Source of the DNA: DATKCA01 sp035544675
GTDB lineage: Bacteria; Acidobacteriota; Thermoanaerobaculia; Gp7-AA8
Direction of reading: 5' to 3'
Length of the DNA: 64,000 nt
Assembly (NCBI GenBank): GCA_035544675.1
Contig: DATKCA010000154.1
Span: forward strand, 10,664 to 74,663
Both the position numbers and the translations under genes were made by a program. The notes below the pieces were generated by a model that had not been told where the DNA came from, searched no databases, and saw only the letters and a program-made list of their open reading frames with translations. Every line of letters starts with the position of its first letter. Positions within the stretch are counted from its first letter, which is position 1. Shown in pieces: positions 1-8,752 of this stretch.

Positions 1-2157
1 GGTCTCTTTGACGACATCAAGCTCGAGGCGGACCGCGGTCAGACCGGAGTCATCGTCCGGGCCATCGTGAAGGAGCGGCCGCGTATCGGCTCGGTCGAGT
101 ATCGCGGGAATAAAGAGCTGAACACGACGAAGATCAACGAGGCGCTCGAGCGCGCGAAGATCGACCTTCACATCGGCAACACGGTGGAGCAGACGCTCGT
201 CCGCCGCGCGGCCGAGACGATCCGCAACGCCTACACGGAAGGCGGATTCGAGGGCGTGAGCGTGATGAGCTCGATGGAAGACATGGTCGAGCCGGGCGAG
301 AAGCGGATCGTCTTCCAGATCAGCGAAGGCATCAAGGCCAAGGTCGCAGACATCGAGTTCACCGGCAACGAGCGTTTCTCGGATCGCCGGCTGCGCACGG
401 TGATGAAAGAGGTCAAGGAGCACGGCATCATCAGCTGGATCCGGAAGAAGAACCTCTATATCCCGTCGAAGCTGGACGAGGACCTCGAGCGCGTCAAGAA
501 CTACTACCAGGATCACGGATACCAGGCCGTCGCGTTCGGGGAGCCGCAGGTCGTGACGGTGGGAAAGAACACGCGGAAGCCGCGCGTGAAGCTGGTCATC
601 CCGGTCAAGGAAGGCGAGGTTCACAAGTTCGGGAAGGTCACTTTGTCCGGCAACACGGTCTTCACCGCCGACCAGATCATCGGTGACTGGCCGGTCAAGG
701 AGGGCGAGATCATCCGGCGCAAGCCGATCCAGACGCGCGTGGACGCCTTCAGCGAGGCGTACCGCATGCGCGGGTACATCTATGCCTACGTCAATCCGGA
801 GTACGTGGTTCGCGACAGCAACGTCGTCGACGTGAACGTCGACGTGTTCGAAGGCGACCAGTTCCGCCTGGGCCGTCTCGAGTTCCAGGGCAACACCACG
901 ACCAAGGACAAGGTCCTCCGCCGCGAGATCTTCCTCGAAGAGGGGATGATCATGAACATGGAGACCTTCAAGCAGAGCCTCTACAAGCTCGGGCAGCTCG
1001 GGTACTTCAAGGTCACCGAGAATCCCGACTTCAAGGTCAATCAGGAGACGAAGACCGTCGACATCACAGTCAGGGGCGTCGAGGAAGGCAAGAACGACAT
1101 CCAGTTCGGCGGCGGCTACTCGGAAGGCGGCGGCTTCTTCGTGCAGTCACAGTTCGCGACCCGCAACTTCCTGGGAGAGGGCGAGAACTTCTCGCTCGGC
1201 TATCAGCGCGGCAACCGCATCAATTACTTCAGCCTCTCCTACGGCGACCCGTGGTTCATGGATACGCCGAACAGCCTCGGTGTCTCGGTCTACAACAGCG
1301 ACACGCGCTATCCGCAGCGCTACGGCTACAGCGCGACCAGACGCGGCGGAACGGTTGCGTACGGATATCGAGTGGGCCGCTTCGACAGTCTGGCGATGCT
1401 GTACGGCTTCGAGCGGACGAACACACAATACGAGTTCCAGACGTTTCCCGACCAGCAGGGCAACGTTCCCATCGCCCAGGTTGGTGACTATTCGTTCACA
1501 GTGTCCTCGGTTGCGCCGACGTATCGATTCGACTCACGTGACAATCCATTCGATACCACCCGCGGCTCCCGCCTGTCACTCGGCGTCGGCTATTCAGGCG
1601 GCCCGGTGCTGGGGGGAACCATCGAGCTGGTCAAGCCGAGCGTCACGATGACCCGCTTCTGGCGCCTCTCGCGTCGCACCTCGGTCAGCGTCAATCTGGA
1701 GGGCGGATACATCTTCCCGCTGGCCGACAACTGCTCGCACACGTACGCGGAGCGGGAGGAGAGCGGGCGGACTCTCTGCGTGCCGGAAGTCGAGCGCTTC
1801 ACCGTCGGCGGCGAGTATTCGGTCCGCGGCTTCGAGACGGGCACTCTGGGACCGTTCGAGACCCTGGGCGGGTCAACCGGTCCGGTGGGCGGTTACAGCT
1901 ACCACGCCTACAACATGGAGTACATCACCAAGATCAATGAGCCGCTCCGCTTCGTGCTGTTCGCGGACGCGGGCCGTGCCTACGCGCACCAGGAGAGGTT
2001 CGACTTCGGCAAGCTGCGCTACTCGGCGGGCGCGGAGCTCCGCATCTTCCTGCCGGTCTTCCAGTTCCCGCTGCGGTTCATCTACGCGGTGAACGTGCGG
2101 CCGCAGGATGGCGACTTCTTCCAGGGAGTGCAGTTCACGATCGGGAATACGTATTGA
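1..2157 (+). CDS. bamA: Outer-membrane protein assembly factor BamA (5' end cut by window)
   Basis: This is the catalytic subunit of the BAM complex, which inserts beta-barrel proteins into the outer membrane. The frame is open from base 1, so the start and signal peptide lie upstream of the window. About 320 residues of POTRA repeats come first, with several motifs of the GNT-F-D type. A C-terminal beta-barrel of about 370 residues follows. The conserved L6-loop motif VRGF (in YSVRGFETG) is present and the protein ends in an aromatic residue (GNTY), as outer-membrane barrels do. The skp-like gene follows after about 100 bases, the usual bamA-skp-lpxD-fabZ-lpxA order. Confidence 0.97.
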   Translation, partial: GLFDDIKLEADRGQTGVIVRAIVKERPRIGSVEYRGNKELNTTKINEALERAKIDLHIGNTVEQTLVRRAAETIRNAYTEGGFEGVSVMSSMEDMVEPGEKRIVFQISEGIKAKVADIEFTGNERFSDRRLRTVMKEVKEHGIISWIRKKNLYIPSKLDEDLERVKNYYQDHGYQAVAFGEPQVVTVGKNTRKPRVKLVIPVKEGEVHKFGKVTLSGNTVFTADQIIGDWPVKEGEIIRRKPIQTRVDAFSEAYRMRGYIYAYVNPEYVVRDSNVVDVNVDVFEGDQFRLGRLEFQGNTTTKDKVLRREIFLEEGMIMNMETFKQSLYKLGQLGYFKVTENPDFKVNQETKTVDITVRGVEEGKNDIQFGGGYSEGGGFFVQSQFATRNFLGEGENFSLGYQRGNRINYFSLSYGDPWFMDTPNSLGVSVYNSDTRYPQRYGYSATRRGGTVAYGYRVGRFDSLAMLYGFERTNTQYEFQTFPDQQGNVPIAQVGDYSFTVSSVAPTYRFDSRDNPFDTTRGSRLSLGVGYSGGPVLGGTIELVKPSVTMTRFWRLSRRTSVSVNLEGGYIFPLADNCSHTYAEREESGRTLCVPEVERFTVGGEYSVRGFETGTLGPFETLGGSTGPVGGYSYHAYNMEYITKINEPLRFVLFADAGRAYAHQERFDFGKLRYSAGAELRIFLPVFQFPLRFIYAVNVRPQDGDFFQGVQFTIGNTY

Positions 2158-2259
2158 GCAAGGCCGGATTAACGAGTTGTCCAGCCTCCGGCAGCGTCTG
2201 AGAACAAGAGATCATTGAGCTTCGGACAGCGTCCGCGGCGAGTCACAAAGGAGATCCCC

Positions 2260-2811
2260 ATGAAGAAGCTAATCATTTCGGTTGTCGTGGCAGCGATCGC
2301 GGCGCCGATGTTCGGGCAGGCCAGCGCGCCGGCCCGTGTGGCCGTCATCGACGTGCAGCGCGTGCTTACGACCTCGACCGCAGGAAAAGCCGCGTACGAG
2401 CGCCTCAAGAAGATGCAGGAAGACCGCATCGAGAGGGCGAAGACGATGGACGAGGACGTCCGCAAGCTGGACGCCGACATCAACGCCAAGAAGCTCTCGC
2501 TCAGCGAGGACAAGCTCGCCGAGATGGCCAAGCAGCTGTCCGACAAGAAGATCGCCATGCAGCGCTTCGCGCAGGATGCCGATCGCGAGGTCGGTGAGGC
2601 GCGCGATCGCGCCCTTCTCGAGCTCGAGAACAAGATCAAGCCGGTCATCGACGGCATCGGCAAGGAGATGGGCCTGGCTGCCATCTTCAACAAGTACGAG
2701 TCCGGTCTGGTCTACGCGTCCGAGGCGATCGACATCACCGACACGGTGATCCAGCGCTTCAACTCCGCGGCAGGCGCGGCACCGGCCGCCACCCCGGCAG
2801 CGAAGAAGTAG
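2260..2811 (+). CDS. skp: Skp/OmpH-family periplasmic chaperone
   Basis: The 183-residue product begins with a signal peptide (MKKLIISVVVAAIAAPMFGQA) and continues with the OmpH core (VAVIDVQRVL, then a long Lys/Glu-rich coiled coil). Skp holds unfolded outer-membrane proteins in the periplasm for BamA. The start at 2260 is chosen because AAAGGAG lies just upstream and a signal peptide follows; an in-frame codon at 2215 would put 15 unrelated residues before the signal. It ends in a short Ala/Pro-rich tail. It is followed at once by a good terminator, so bamA-skp probably ends here as a transcript. Confidence 0.93.
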   Translation: MKKLIISVVVAAIAAPMFGQASAPARVAVIDVQRVLTTSTAGKAAYERLKKMQEDRIERAKTMDEDVRKLDADINAKKLSLSEDKLAEMAKQLSDKKIAMQRFAQDADREVGEARDRALLELENKIKPVIDGIGKEMGLAAIFNKYESGLVYASEAIDITDTVIQRFNSAAGAAPAATPAAKK

Positions 2812-2820
2812 CTCCACCAG

Positions 2821-2850
2821 AAGCCTTCCGCTCCGCGGGAGGCTTTTTCC
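2821..2850 (+). terminator. Rho-independent terminator after skp
   Basis: An 11-bp stem (AAGCCTTCCGC paired with GCGGGAGGCTT, one G-T wobble) closes a 3-nt loop and runs into TTT-rich sequence. It lies between skp and lpxD. Confidence 0.85.
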
Positions 2851-2862
2851 TTTCCAAGGGGA

Positions 2863-2879
2863 TATACAATCCGCCGCCA
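2863..2879 (+). promoter_or_regulatory. -10-like element for lpxD, probably leaderless
   Basis: TATACAAT at 2863-2870 lies 8 nt before the lpxD ATG, there is no Shine-Dalgarno, and a terminator sits just upstream, so lpxD needs its own promoter. No clear -35 is visible. Confidence 0.45.
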
Positions 2880-3898
2880 TGTCTGGAGTGACGGTCGGCG
2901 AGATCGTCGAGCTGGTGGGAGGGAAGTACACCGGGCCGCGCGACGCGCGGGTGACCGGCGTGGCGCCGCTGGCCGAGGCCGGAGAGGACCAGATCAGCTT
3001 CCTGTCCAATCCGAGGTACGCTGCTCAGCTCGCCACCACGCGGGCCGGCTTCGTTCTGGTGGCTGAGGATCTGGAGGAGAGCTCGCCGCGCTTCATCCGC
3101 GTGCGCAATCCATACTTCGCCATGGCCACGGTGGTCAGCCGGTGGTTCGCGCACCGGCCGGCGCCCAGCGGGGTCTCCGAGCGGGCTGCCGTGGCGGCCT
3201 CGGCGAGAGTGGGCCGGAACGTCGCGGTCGGCCCCTTCACGACGATCGGCGAGAACGTCGTCATCGGCGATGGAGCCGTCATCTATCAGAACGTCTCGAT
3301 CGAGGCCGAATCGCGGATCGGAGAGGGCACCATCATCTATCCGCTCGTATCGATCTATTACCGCTCGCAGATCGGCAACCGCTGCATCATCCACAGCGGG
3401 GCGGTCATCGGCGCGGACGGCTACGGATTTGCCACCGAGGGGGGGCGCCACCACAAGATCCCGCAGATCGGGAGGGTGCGGATCGGGGACGATGTCGAGG
3501 TCGGAGCGGGGACGACGATCGATCGTGGCGCGCTTGGTGAAACGGTCATCGGCGAGGGAACGAAGATCGATAATCTCGTGCAGATCGGCCACAACGTGAG
3601 AGTCGGGCGACACTGTCTGCTGGTCGCGCAGGTGGGGATCGCCGGCTCCGCCGAGCTCGGGGACTACGTCGTGATGGCGGGGCATTCGGGCATGGCCGGT
3701 CACCTCAAGCTCGGCAGCGAGGTGCAGGTCGCGGCGACGAGCGTGGTATTCGACGACGTGCCGGCGAAGATGAAAGTGATGGGCAATCCGGCAGTGCCCT
3801 GGCGGGAGTACGCGCGCCGGCTGGTGTTGCTCAAGCGGCTCCCGGAGCTTGCCAGAAAGGTCGAGGCGCTGGAGAGGAAGGCTGACTCCGAATCATGA
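2879..3898 (+). CDS. lpxD: UDP-3-O-(3-hydroxyacyl)glucosamine N-acyltransferase LpxD
   Basis: LpxD adds the second hydroxyacyl chain in lipid A synthesis. At 339 residues it has normal length. The N-terminal uridine-binding domain (residues 1-100) is followed by left-handed beta-helix hexapeptide repeats and a C-terminal helix that ends in a coiled coil. The catalytic His is His238 in QIGHNVRVG, equivalent to His239 of E. coli. GADGYGFA and TIDRGALGETVIG are LpxD signatures. Its stop overlaps the fabZ start (ATGA), so the two are translationally coupled. Confidence 0.97.
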   Translation: MSGVTVGEIVELVGGKYTGPRDARVTGVAPLAEAGEDQISFLSNPRYAAQLATTRAGFVLVAEDLEESSPRFIRVRNPYFAMATVVSRWFAHRPAPSGVSERAAVAASARVGRNVAVGPFTTIGENVVIGDGAVIYQNVSIEAESRIGEGTIIYPLVSIYYRSQIGNRCIIHSGAVIGADGYGFATEGGRHHKIPQIGRVRIGDDVEVGAGTTIDRGALGETVIGEGTKIDNLVQIGHNVRVGRHCLLVAQVGIAGSAELGDYVVMAGHSGMAGHLKLGSEVQVAATSVVFDDVPAKMKVMGNPAVPWREYARRLVLLKRLPELARKVEALERKADSES

Positions 3899-4335
3899 TG
3901 ATGACGATCCAGGAAATCATGAAGGTCCTGCCGCATCGGTATCCGATGCTGCTGGTAGACCGCATCCTCGAGATCGAAAAGGGGCGGCGGATCGTCGGGC
4001 TGAAGAACGTCACGGCGAACGAGCAGTTCTTCCAGGGACACTTTCCCGGGGCGCCTGTGATGCCGGGTGTTCTGATCGTGGAGTCGATGGCGCAGTGCGG
4101 GGCGGTCCTCTGCCTTCTGGACCTCGAGGATCGGGACAAGAAGCTCTTCCTTTTCGGCGGCGTCGACAAGGCTCGCTTCCGCAGGCCGGTCGTCCCGGGC
4201 GATCAGATGATCATGGAGATCGATGTGCTTCATCGCCGCTCCAACACCGTCAAGCTGAAGGGCATTGCCAAAGTGGGGGGCAGCGTCGTGGCCGAGGCGG
4301 AGATGCTGTCGGTGATGACGAACCGGCCGGAGTAG
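3895..4335 (+). CDS. fabZ: 3-hydroxyacyl-ACP dehydratase FabZ
   Basis: FabZ removes water from beta-hydroxyacyl-ACP in fatty-acid elongation and competes with LpxA/LpxD for the same acyl-ACP pool. The 146-residue hot-dog protein has the helix motif GHFPGAPVMPGVLIVESMAQ, with catalytic His49 and Glu63 exactly where family members have them. Three successive ATG codons open the gene (3895, 3898, 3901). The first overlaps the lpxD stop and is used here. lpxA begins 2 nt after its stop. Confidence 0.97.
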   Translation: MMMTIQEIMKVLPHRYPMLLVDRILEIEKGRRIVGLKNVTANEQFFQGHFPGAPVMPGVLIVESMAQCGAVLCLLDLEDRDKKLFLFGGVDKARFRRPVVPGDQMIMEIDVLHRRSNTVKLKGIAKVGGSVVAEAEMLSVMTNRPE

Positions 4336-4337
4336 GG

Positions 4338-5120
4338 ATGGCGGCCACGATCGACGCAACGGCAGTCATCAGCAGCGAGGCGGCGCTGGCCGAGGATGTA
4401 TCCGTCGGCGCCTACTCGGTCATCGGACCGTGGGTGACCATCGGCGCGGGAACGATCATCGGGCCGCACACGCGGATCGAGGGTCCGGCCAGGATCGGCG
4501 AGAGAAACCGGTTTACCGGCCAGTCGTCGATCGGGACGCCGCCCCAGGATCTCAAGTACCGCGGAGAGAAGACCGAGCTCGTCATCGGCAACGACAACGT
4601 GTTCCGCGAGTTCGTCACCGTCAACCGCGGCACCGCCGGCGGCGGCGGGATCAGCACGGTGGGCTCGGACAACTACTTCATGGCGTATTCGCACATCGCG
4701 CACGACTGCCACATCGGCTCGAACACGGTCTTCGCCAACAACGCCACTCTGGCCGGACACGTGGATGTGGGCGATCACGCCACGGTCGGCGCGTTCTCGG
4801 CGGTGCATCAGTTCTGCCGCGTCGGCGAGCACGCCTTCATCGGCGGCGCGACGATCGCCACGCAGGACGTCCTGCCCTTCGTGAAGACAGTGGGAAGCAG
4901 ACCTGCCAAGACCTATGGCATCAACACGCTCGGGTTGCAGCGCAGAGGCTTCTCCGAGGAAGCGATCGAGGCCTTGCAGCGGGCGTATCGGATCCTGGTG
5001 CGCTCGAAGCTGAAACTGGAAGACGCGCTCCTCCGCATCGAGAGCGAGCTCGGTTACTCCGCCGAAGCCCGCTACTTCGCCGAGTTCGTACGCGGGGCGA
5101 AACGGGGAATCGTCCGATGA
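4338..5120 (+). CDS. lpxA: UDP-N-acetylglucosamine O-acyltransferase LpxA
   Basis: LpxA performs the first acylation of lipid A synthesis. The 260-residue beta-helix protein carries YSHIAHDCHIG, with His119 and His122 matching His122 and catalytic His125 of E. coli, and the substrate segment GTPPQDLKY. The C-terminal helical domain (LGLQRRGFSEEAIEALQRAYRIL) is typical. The start at 4338 gives the canonical N-terminus and is 2 nt after the fabZ stop. Whether the acceptor is the usual GlcNAc or a 3-amino sugar is open, because the next gene resembles GnnA. Confidence 0.96.
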   Translation: MAATIDATAVISSEAALAEDVSVGAYSVIGPWVTIGAGTIIGPHTRIEGPARIGERNRFTGQSSIGTPPQDLKYRGEKTELVIGNDNVFREFVTVNRGTAGGGGISTVGSDNYFMAYSHIAHDCHIGSNTVFANNATLAGHVDVGDHATVGAFSAVHQFCRVGEHAFIGGATIATQDVLPFVKTVGSRPAKTYGINTLGLQRRGFSEEAIEALQRAYRILVRSKLKLEDALLRIESELGYSAEARYFAEFVRGAKRGIVR

Positions 5121-5127
5121 TGACGGC

Positions 5128-6057
5128 ATGAGAGTCGGCGTCATCGGCACCGGCTACCTGGGACGGCTCCACGCGAGAGTCCTGACGGAGATCCCGGAAG
5201 CGGAGGTGATCGGCTTCGTCGACACAAGCGACGAGGTGGCCGCGGAGATCGAGTCCGGTCTCTCGCTGAAGCGCTTCGGCTCGGTCGCCGAGATCGCGGG
5301 CCTGATCGACTGCGCCGTCGTGGCCACCCCGACGGTGAGCCACTTCGAGGTGGCCCGCGAGCTGATGGAAGCGGGCTGCGACGTTCTCATCGAGAAGCCG
5401 ATCGCCGCCACGGTCGAGGAGGCGCAACGGCTGATCGACATCGCCGATACGCGAGAGCGTCTGATCCAGGTCGGGCACGTGGAGCGCTACAACCCGGCCA
5501 TCGTGGCGACGGCCGAGCAGCTGCACGACGTCCGCTACCTCGAAGCAGAGCGCCTGGGCGTCTTCGTTGGGCGGTCGCTGGACATCGACGTGCTGCTCGA
5601 TCTCATGATCCATGACCTCAACCTCGTCCTCTCGCTGCTGAACAAGAAGGTCGTGGAGATTCGCGCGCTGGGCGTGCCGGTGCTGACCGATAAAGTCGAC
5701 ATCGCGAATGTCCGTCTGGAGATGGAGAACGGCGCGGTGGCCAATCTCACCGCCAGCCGTGTATCGCACGAGCGCGTGCGCAAGCAACGGTTCTTCGGCA
5801 GCGATTTCTACATCTCCGTGGATACGAAAGAGCAGGAAGTGAAGGGATACCGGCTGCGGGACAAGGCCATCGTGCCTCTGGAGATCGTGGTCACGAAGAA
5901 GGAGCCGCTGCTGGCCGAGCTGGAGTCGTTCCTGGAGTGCGTGCGCGACCGGAAACGGCCGATCGTGTCGGGCATCGACGGGCTGGAAGCGGTGGACCTG
6001 GCGACGCGAGTGGCCGAGGAGCTGGAGAAGTCGATGAGCAGGCGGGGGATGGGTTGA
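5128..6057 (+). CDS. Gfo/Idh/MocA-family oxidoreductase, GnnA-like, next to lpxA
   Basis: This 309-residue NAD(P)-dependent oxidoreductase has the Rossmann start VGVIGTGYLGRLHARVL, the signature EKPIA (residues 90-94) and HVERYNPA. Genes of this family directly after lpxA include gnnA, which oxidises the 3-OH of UDP-GlcNAc so that the aminotransferase GnnB can make a 3-amino sugar for amide-linked lipid A. No GnnB-like aminotransferase is in the window, so the role is inferred only from position and family. It begins 7 nt after lpxA, in the same transcript. Confidence 0.8.
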   Translation: MRVGVIGTGYLGRLHARVLTEIPEAEVIGFVDTSDEVAAEIESGLSLKRFGSVAEIAGLIDCAVVATPTVSHFEVARELMEAGCDVLIEKPIAATVEEAQRLIDIADTRERLIQVGHVERYNPAIVATAEQLHDVRYLEAERLGVFVGRSLDIDVLLDLMIHDLNLVLSLLNKKVVEIRALGVPVLTDKVDIANVRLEMENGAVANLTASRVSHERVRKQRFFGSDFYISVDTKEQEVKGYRLRDKAIVPLEIVVTKKEPLLAELESFLECVRDRKRPIVSGIDGLEAVDLATRVAEELEKSMSRRGMG

Positions 6058-6093
6058 ATCGTTCACAGTTCACCCTGAAGTGCTGAGGAGACG

Positions 6094-6960
6094 ATGGCGG
6101 AAGCGAACGTAGGCATCATCGGTGGTTCGGGCCTCTACGAGATGCAGGGGCTGAAGGTGCTCTTCGAGCGCAACGTCGAGACTCCGTTCGGCCAGCCGTC
6201 GGACCCTTACATCGTCGGCGAAGTGGACGGGGTCGGCGTGGCGTTCCTGTCGCGGCATGGGCGCGGCCATCGCCGGTTGCCGAGCGAGCTGAACTACCGC
6301 GCCAACATCTACGGTTTCAAAGTCCTCGGCGTCGACACGATTCTCTCGGCCAGCGCGGTGGGGTCGATGAAGGAGCATTACCACCCGACGGACATCGTGT
6401 TTCCCGATCAGTTCATCGATCGGACGCGCCATCGCGCCGATACGTTTTTCGGGAACGGCATCGTGGGACACATCACCTTCGCCGATCCTGTCTGCAACGC
6501 GGTCGGAGACATTTTCTCGGCTGCCGCGCGGGAGGCCGGCGCCAAAGTACACAAGGGCGGTGTGTACGTCTGCATGGAAGGACCGCAGTTCTCGACGCGA
6601 GCGGAGTCCAACCTGTACCGCTCCTGGGGCGTCGACGTCATCGGCATGACGAACCTGCAGGAGGCCAAGCTGGCGCGCGAGGCCGAGATCTGTTACTCGC
6701 CGATGGCGCTCGTCACCGACTACGACTGCTGGCATCAGAGCGAGGAAGCCGTGAGCGTGGAGAAGATCCTGGGATATCTCCGCGCGAACGCGGAGATGGC
6801 GCAGAAGATCCTGCGCTCGGCGATCTCGCGCGTGGCCCGGCGCCAGCGCGACTGCCCGTGCGGCAGCGCGCTGCAGTTCGCGATCGTCACCGACCCTTCG
6901 ACGATTACGCCGAAGTTGAAGGATGATCTCGCGCCGATCATCGGCAAATACATTTCGTAG
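6094..6960 (+). CDS. mtnP: S-methyl-5'-thioadenosine phosphorylase MtnP
   Basis: MtnP splits methylthioadenosine into adenine and methylthioribose-1-phosphate, clearing a by-product of polyamine and related synthesis. The 288-residue product has the phosphate-binding GIIGGSGLYEM, SRHGRGHR, the central CMEGPQFSTRAES and TDYDCWH. This last motif is the MTA-type base pocket, not the plain purine nucleoside phosphorylase one. A clear GAGGAG lies before the ATG. It begins 36 nt after the oxidoreductase and precedes a sugar/nucleoside-type kinase, which suggests a small salvage unit. Confidence 0.93.
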   Translation: MAEANVGIIGGSGLYEMQGLKVLFERNVETPFGQPSDPYIVGEVDGVGVAFLSRHGRGHRRLPSELNYRANIYGFKVLGVDTILSASAVGSMKEHYHPTDIVFPDQFIDRTRHRADTFFGNGIVGHITFADPVCNAVGDIFSAAAREAGAKVHKGGVYVCMEGPQFSTRAESNLYRSWGVDVIGMTNLQEAKLAREAEICYSPMALVTDYDCWHQSEEAVSVEKILGYLRANAEMAQKILRSAISRVARRQRDCPCGSALQFAIVTDPSTITPKLKDDLAPIIGKYIS

Positions 6961-6965
6961 GCCTC

Positions 6966-6990
6966 CGGCTGCGGGCCTCGGGCCTCAGGG
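6966..6990 (+). repeat. Tandem heptad GGGCCTC after mtnP
   Basis: Directly after the mtnP TAG the spacer reads as 7-nt words (GGGCCTC repeated twice, preceded by a diverged GCCTCCG). The same word follows the stop codons of the rhomboid-like gene (24103) and the hydrolase (29110, other strand). Confidence 0.6.
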
Positions 6991-7000
6991 GAAACGACTC

Positions 7001-7918
7001 ATGAGTATTCTGGTGGTGGGAAGTGTGGCGTTCGACGCGCTGGAGACGCCGTTCGGGAAGATCGACCGCTGCATCGGCGGGTCGGCCACGTACTTCTCGG
7101 TGGCGGCTTCGTTCTTCGCGCCGGTGGAGCTCGTGGCCGTCGTGGGTGAAGACTTCACCGACGAGGATGCGTTGGTGTTCGAGGGCCGGAAGATCGGGCT
7201 GGACGGCCTGCAGAGGGTGGCCGGCGCGAAGACGTTCTTCTGGAGCGGTGAATACGGATACGACCTCAACGTGGCCAGGACGCGCCGGACGGACCTGAAT
7301 GTCTTCGCGGACTTCAAACCGGCCTTGAACGCGCAGCAGAGAAACAGCGAGGTGCTGTTCCTGGCGAACATCGATCCGGAGCTGCAGATGGAAGTGCTGA
7401 AGCAGACCAGGCGTCCGCGCCTGGTCGCTCTCGACACGATGAACTACTGGATCAGCTCCAAGCGCGACTCGCTGGAGCGGATCTTCGGCGAAGTCGATCT
7501 GATCGTGATCAACGAGGCGGAAGTGCGCCAGTTCACGGAGGAGTCGAACCTCGTCAAGGGGGCACGGGCCATCATCGCGCTCGGCGCGAAGGTCCTGGTC
7601 ATCAAGCGCGGCGAGTACGGGGTGCTCATGATCACGCGCGACGCCATCTTCGCCGCGCCCGCGTATCCGCTGGAGACGGTGTTCGATCCGACCGGCGCGG
7701 GCGACACCTTCGCGGGCGGACTGGTCGGCTATCTCGCGTCGCGACAGAAGCTCGACGACCGCGATTTCCGCCGCGCCATCATCTTCGGCAGCGTGCTGGC
7801 GTCATTCACCGTCGAGAAGTTCTCGCTCGACCGCCTGCGCGAGATCTCGCTGAACGACATCCACGAGCGATATCAGGACTTCCGCGCCCTCACCCACTTC
7901 GAAGACTTCGACGCCTGA
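7001..7918 (+). CDS. PfkB-family carbohydrate/nucleoside kinase
   Basis: The 305-residue ribokinase-fold kinase has the N-terminal GGSATYFSVAASFF substrate segment and the C-terminal signature DPTGAGDTFAGG with the catalytic Asp and anion hole. The substrate cannot be read from the sequence. Position after mtnP hints at a nucleoside or a sugar from purine/MTA salvage. The start at 7001 is chosen for AGGGGAAA upstream and the immediate SILVVGSVAFD strand. Its 3' end overlaps the convergent AraC-type gene by 29 nt. Confidence 0.87.
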   Translation: MSILVVGSVAFDALETPFGKIDRCIGGSATYFSVAASFFAPVELVAVVGEDFTDEDALVFEGRKIGLDGLQRVAGAKTFFWSGEYGYDLNVARTRRTDLNVFADFKPALNAQQRNSEVLFLANIDPELQMEVLKQTRRPRLVALDTMNYWISSKRDSLERIFGEVDLIVINEAEVRQFTEESNLVKGARAIIALGAKVLVIKRGEYGVLMITRDAIFAAPAYPLETVFDPTGAGDTFAGGLVGYLASRQKLDDRDFRRAIIFGSVLASFTVEKFSLDRLREISLNDIHERYQDFRALTHFEDFDA

Positions 7919-8678
7919 AGGCGCCCGGAGTCATTCCGCGCATTTTTCTGAACAGCCGCCCGAAGTGCGCCTGATCGGCGAAGCCGCAGGTGACGGCGAT
8001 CTCGCCGAGCGGCATCGACGTGTGCAGCAGCGCGCGCGCTGCGTGCCGCAGCCGCAAGTTGCGGATGTACTCGCCCACGGACGTGGAGCGGAAGCGGCGG
8101 AAGGCTGCCGCGAGAGTGGCCCGGTGAACGCCGACGGCTGCCGCAACCGCGCTCAGAGAAACCTCATCGGCGTAACGCCGCTCGATGAACGAGACCGCAT
8201 CGCTCAGCCACTGGGGCTCCGGGGCGCTGAGGCCGGCTTCGCGTGACACGCGGGACAGGAGAAGGAGAGAGAGTCCTTCCAGCGCCGCGCCCGACGCCCA
8301 GTCCCCGTCGGTGAGCTCGTGTCGCACCTCGTCCGCCAGATCGCGAAGCATTGGAGACGGCTGAAACGGACGCCGTCCGACCACGTCCAGCCAGCGGGCC
8401 TGCTCGATCGAGACGAGAAGCGTCAGCGCATCGCCGGACTGAAAGCAGTTCGCGTGACGTTCGCCCGGCGCGCGAAACTGGACGTGCCCGGCTCTCAGCT
8501 CCCGGTCGCCGTCGGCAGTCCGCTCCCGATACGATCCCTCGAGCACGAAGCAGATCTGCCCCCACTCGTGGGAGTGCTCGTCGAGTGAGAGCCCCGCGGG
8601 CATGAGCGTTTCCGCGACGCGGATTCCGTTCACTTCGCAGGACTGCACTTCGGTACCGAAGCTGTGCGCGCCGTGCAT
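7890..8678 (-). CDS. AraC-family transcriptional regulator with cupin sensor domain
   Basis: The 262-residue protein has an N-terminal cupin-like domain (HSHEWGQICFVLEGSY, GHVQFRAPGERHANCF) and a C-terminal pair of AraC helix-turn-helices (LSAVAAAVGVHRATLAAAFRRF, then PLGEIAVTCGFADQAHFGRLFRK). The ligand and targets are unknown. The start at 8678 is preferred over an upstream TTG at 8696, because TATGAT, a good -10, overlaps that extension and ends 9 nt before the ATG. It diverges from a small membrane-protein gene that could be its target. Confidence 0.85.
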   Translation of the reverse strand: MHGAHSFGTEVQSCEVNGIRVAETLMPAGLSLDEHSHEWGQICFVLEGSYRERTADGDRELRAGHVQFRAPGERHANCFQSGDALTLLVSIEQARWLDVVGRRPFQPSPMLRDLADEVRHELTDGDWASGAALEGLSLLLLSRVSREAGLSAPEPQWLSDAVSFIERRYADEVSLSAVAAAVGVHRATLAAAFRRFRSTSVGEYIRNLRLRHAARALLHTSMPLGEIAVTCGFADQAHFGRLFRKMRGMTPGAFRRRSLRSG

Positions 8679-8693
8679 GGAGCGACGATCATA
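8679..8693 (-). promoter_or_regulatory. -10-like TATGAT for the AraC-type gene
   Basis: TATGAT (minus strand, 8693-8688) ends 9 nt before the ATG at 8678. No Shine-Dalgarno is present, which would suit a leaderless message. Confidence 0.4.
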
Positions 8694-8752
8694 CAAAACC
8701 GTTGCGACGCCCGTTCTATCCGTTTGCCGGGAAGGCGCCGAATTTGTCTTTC

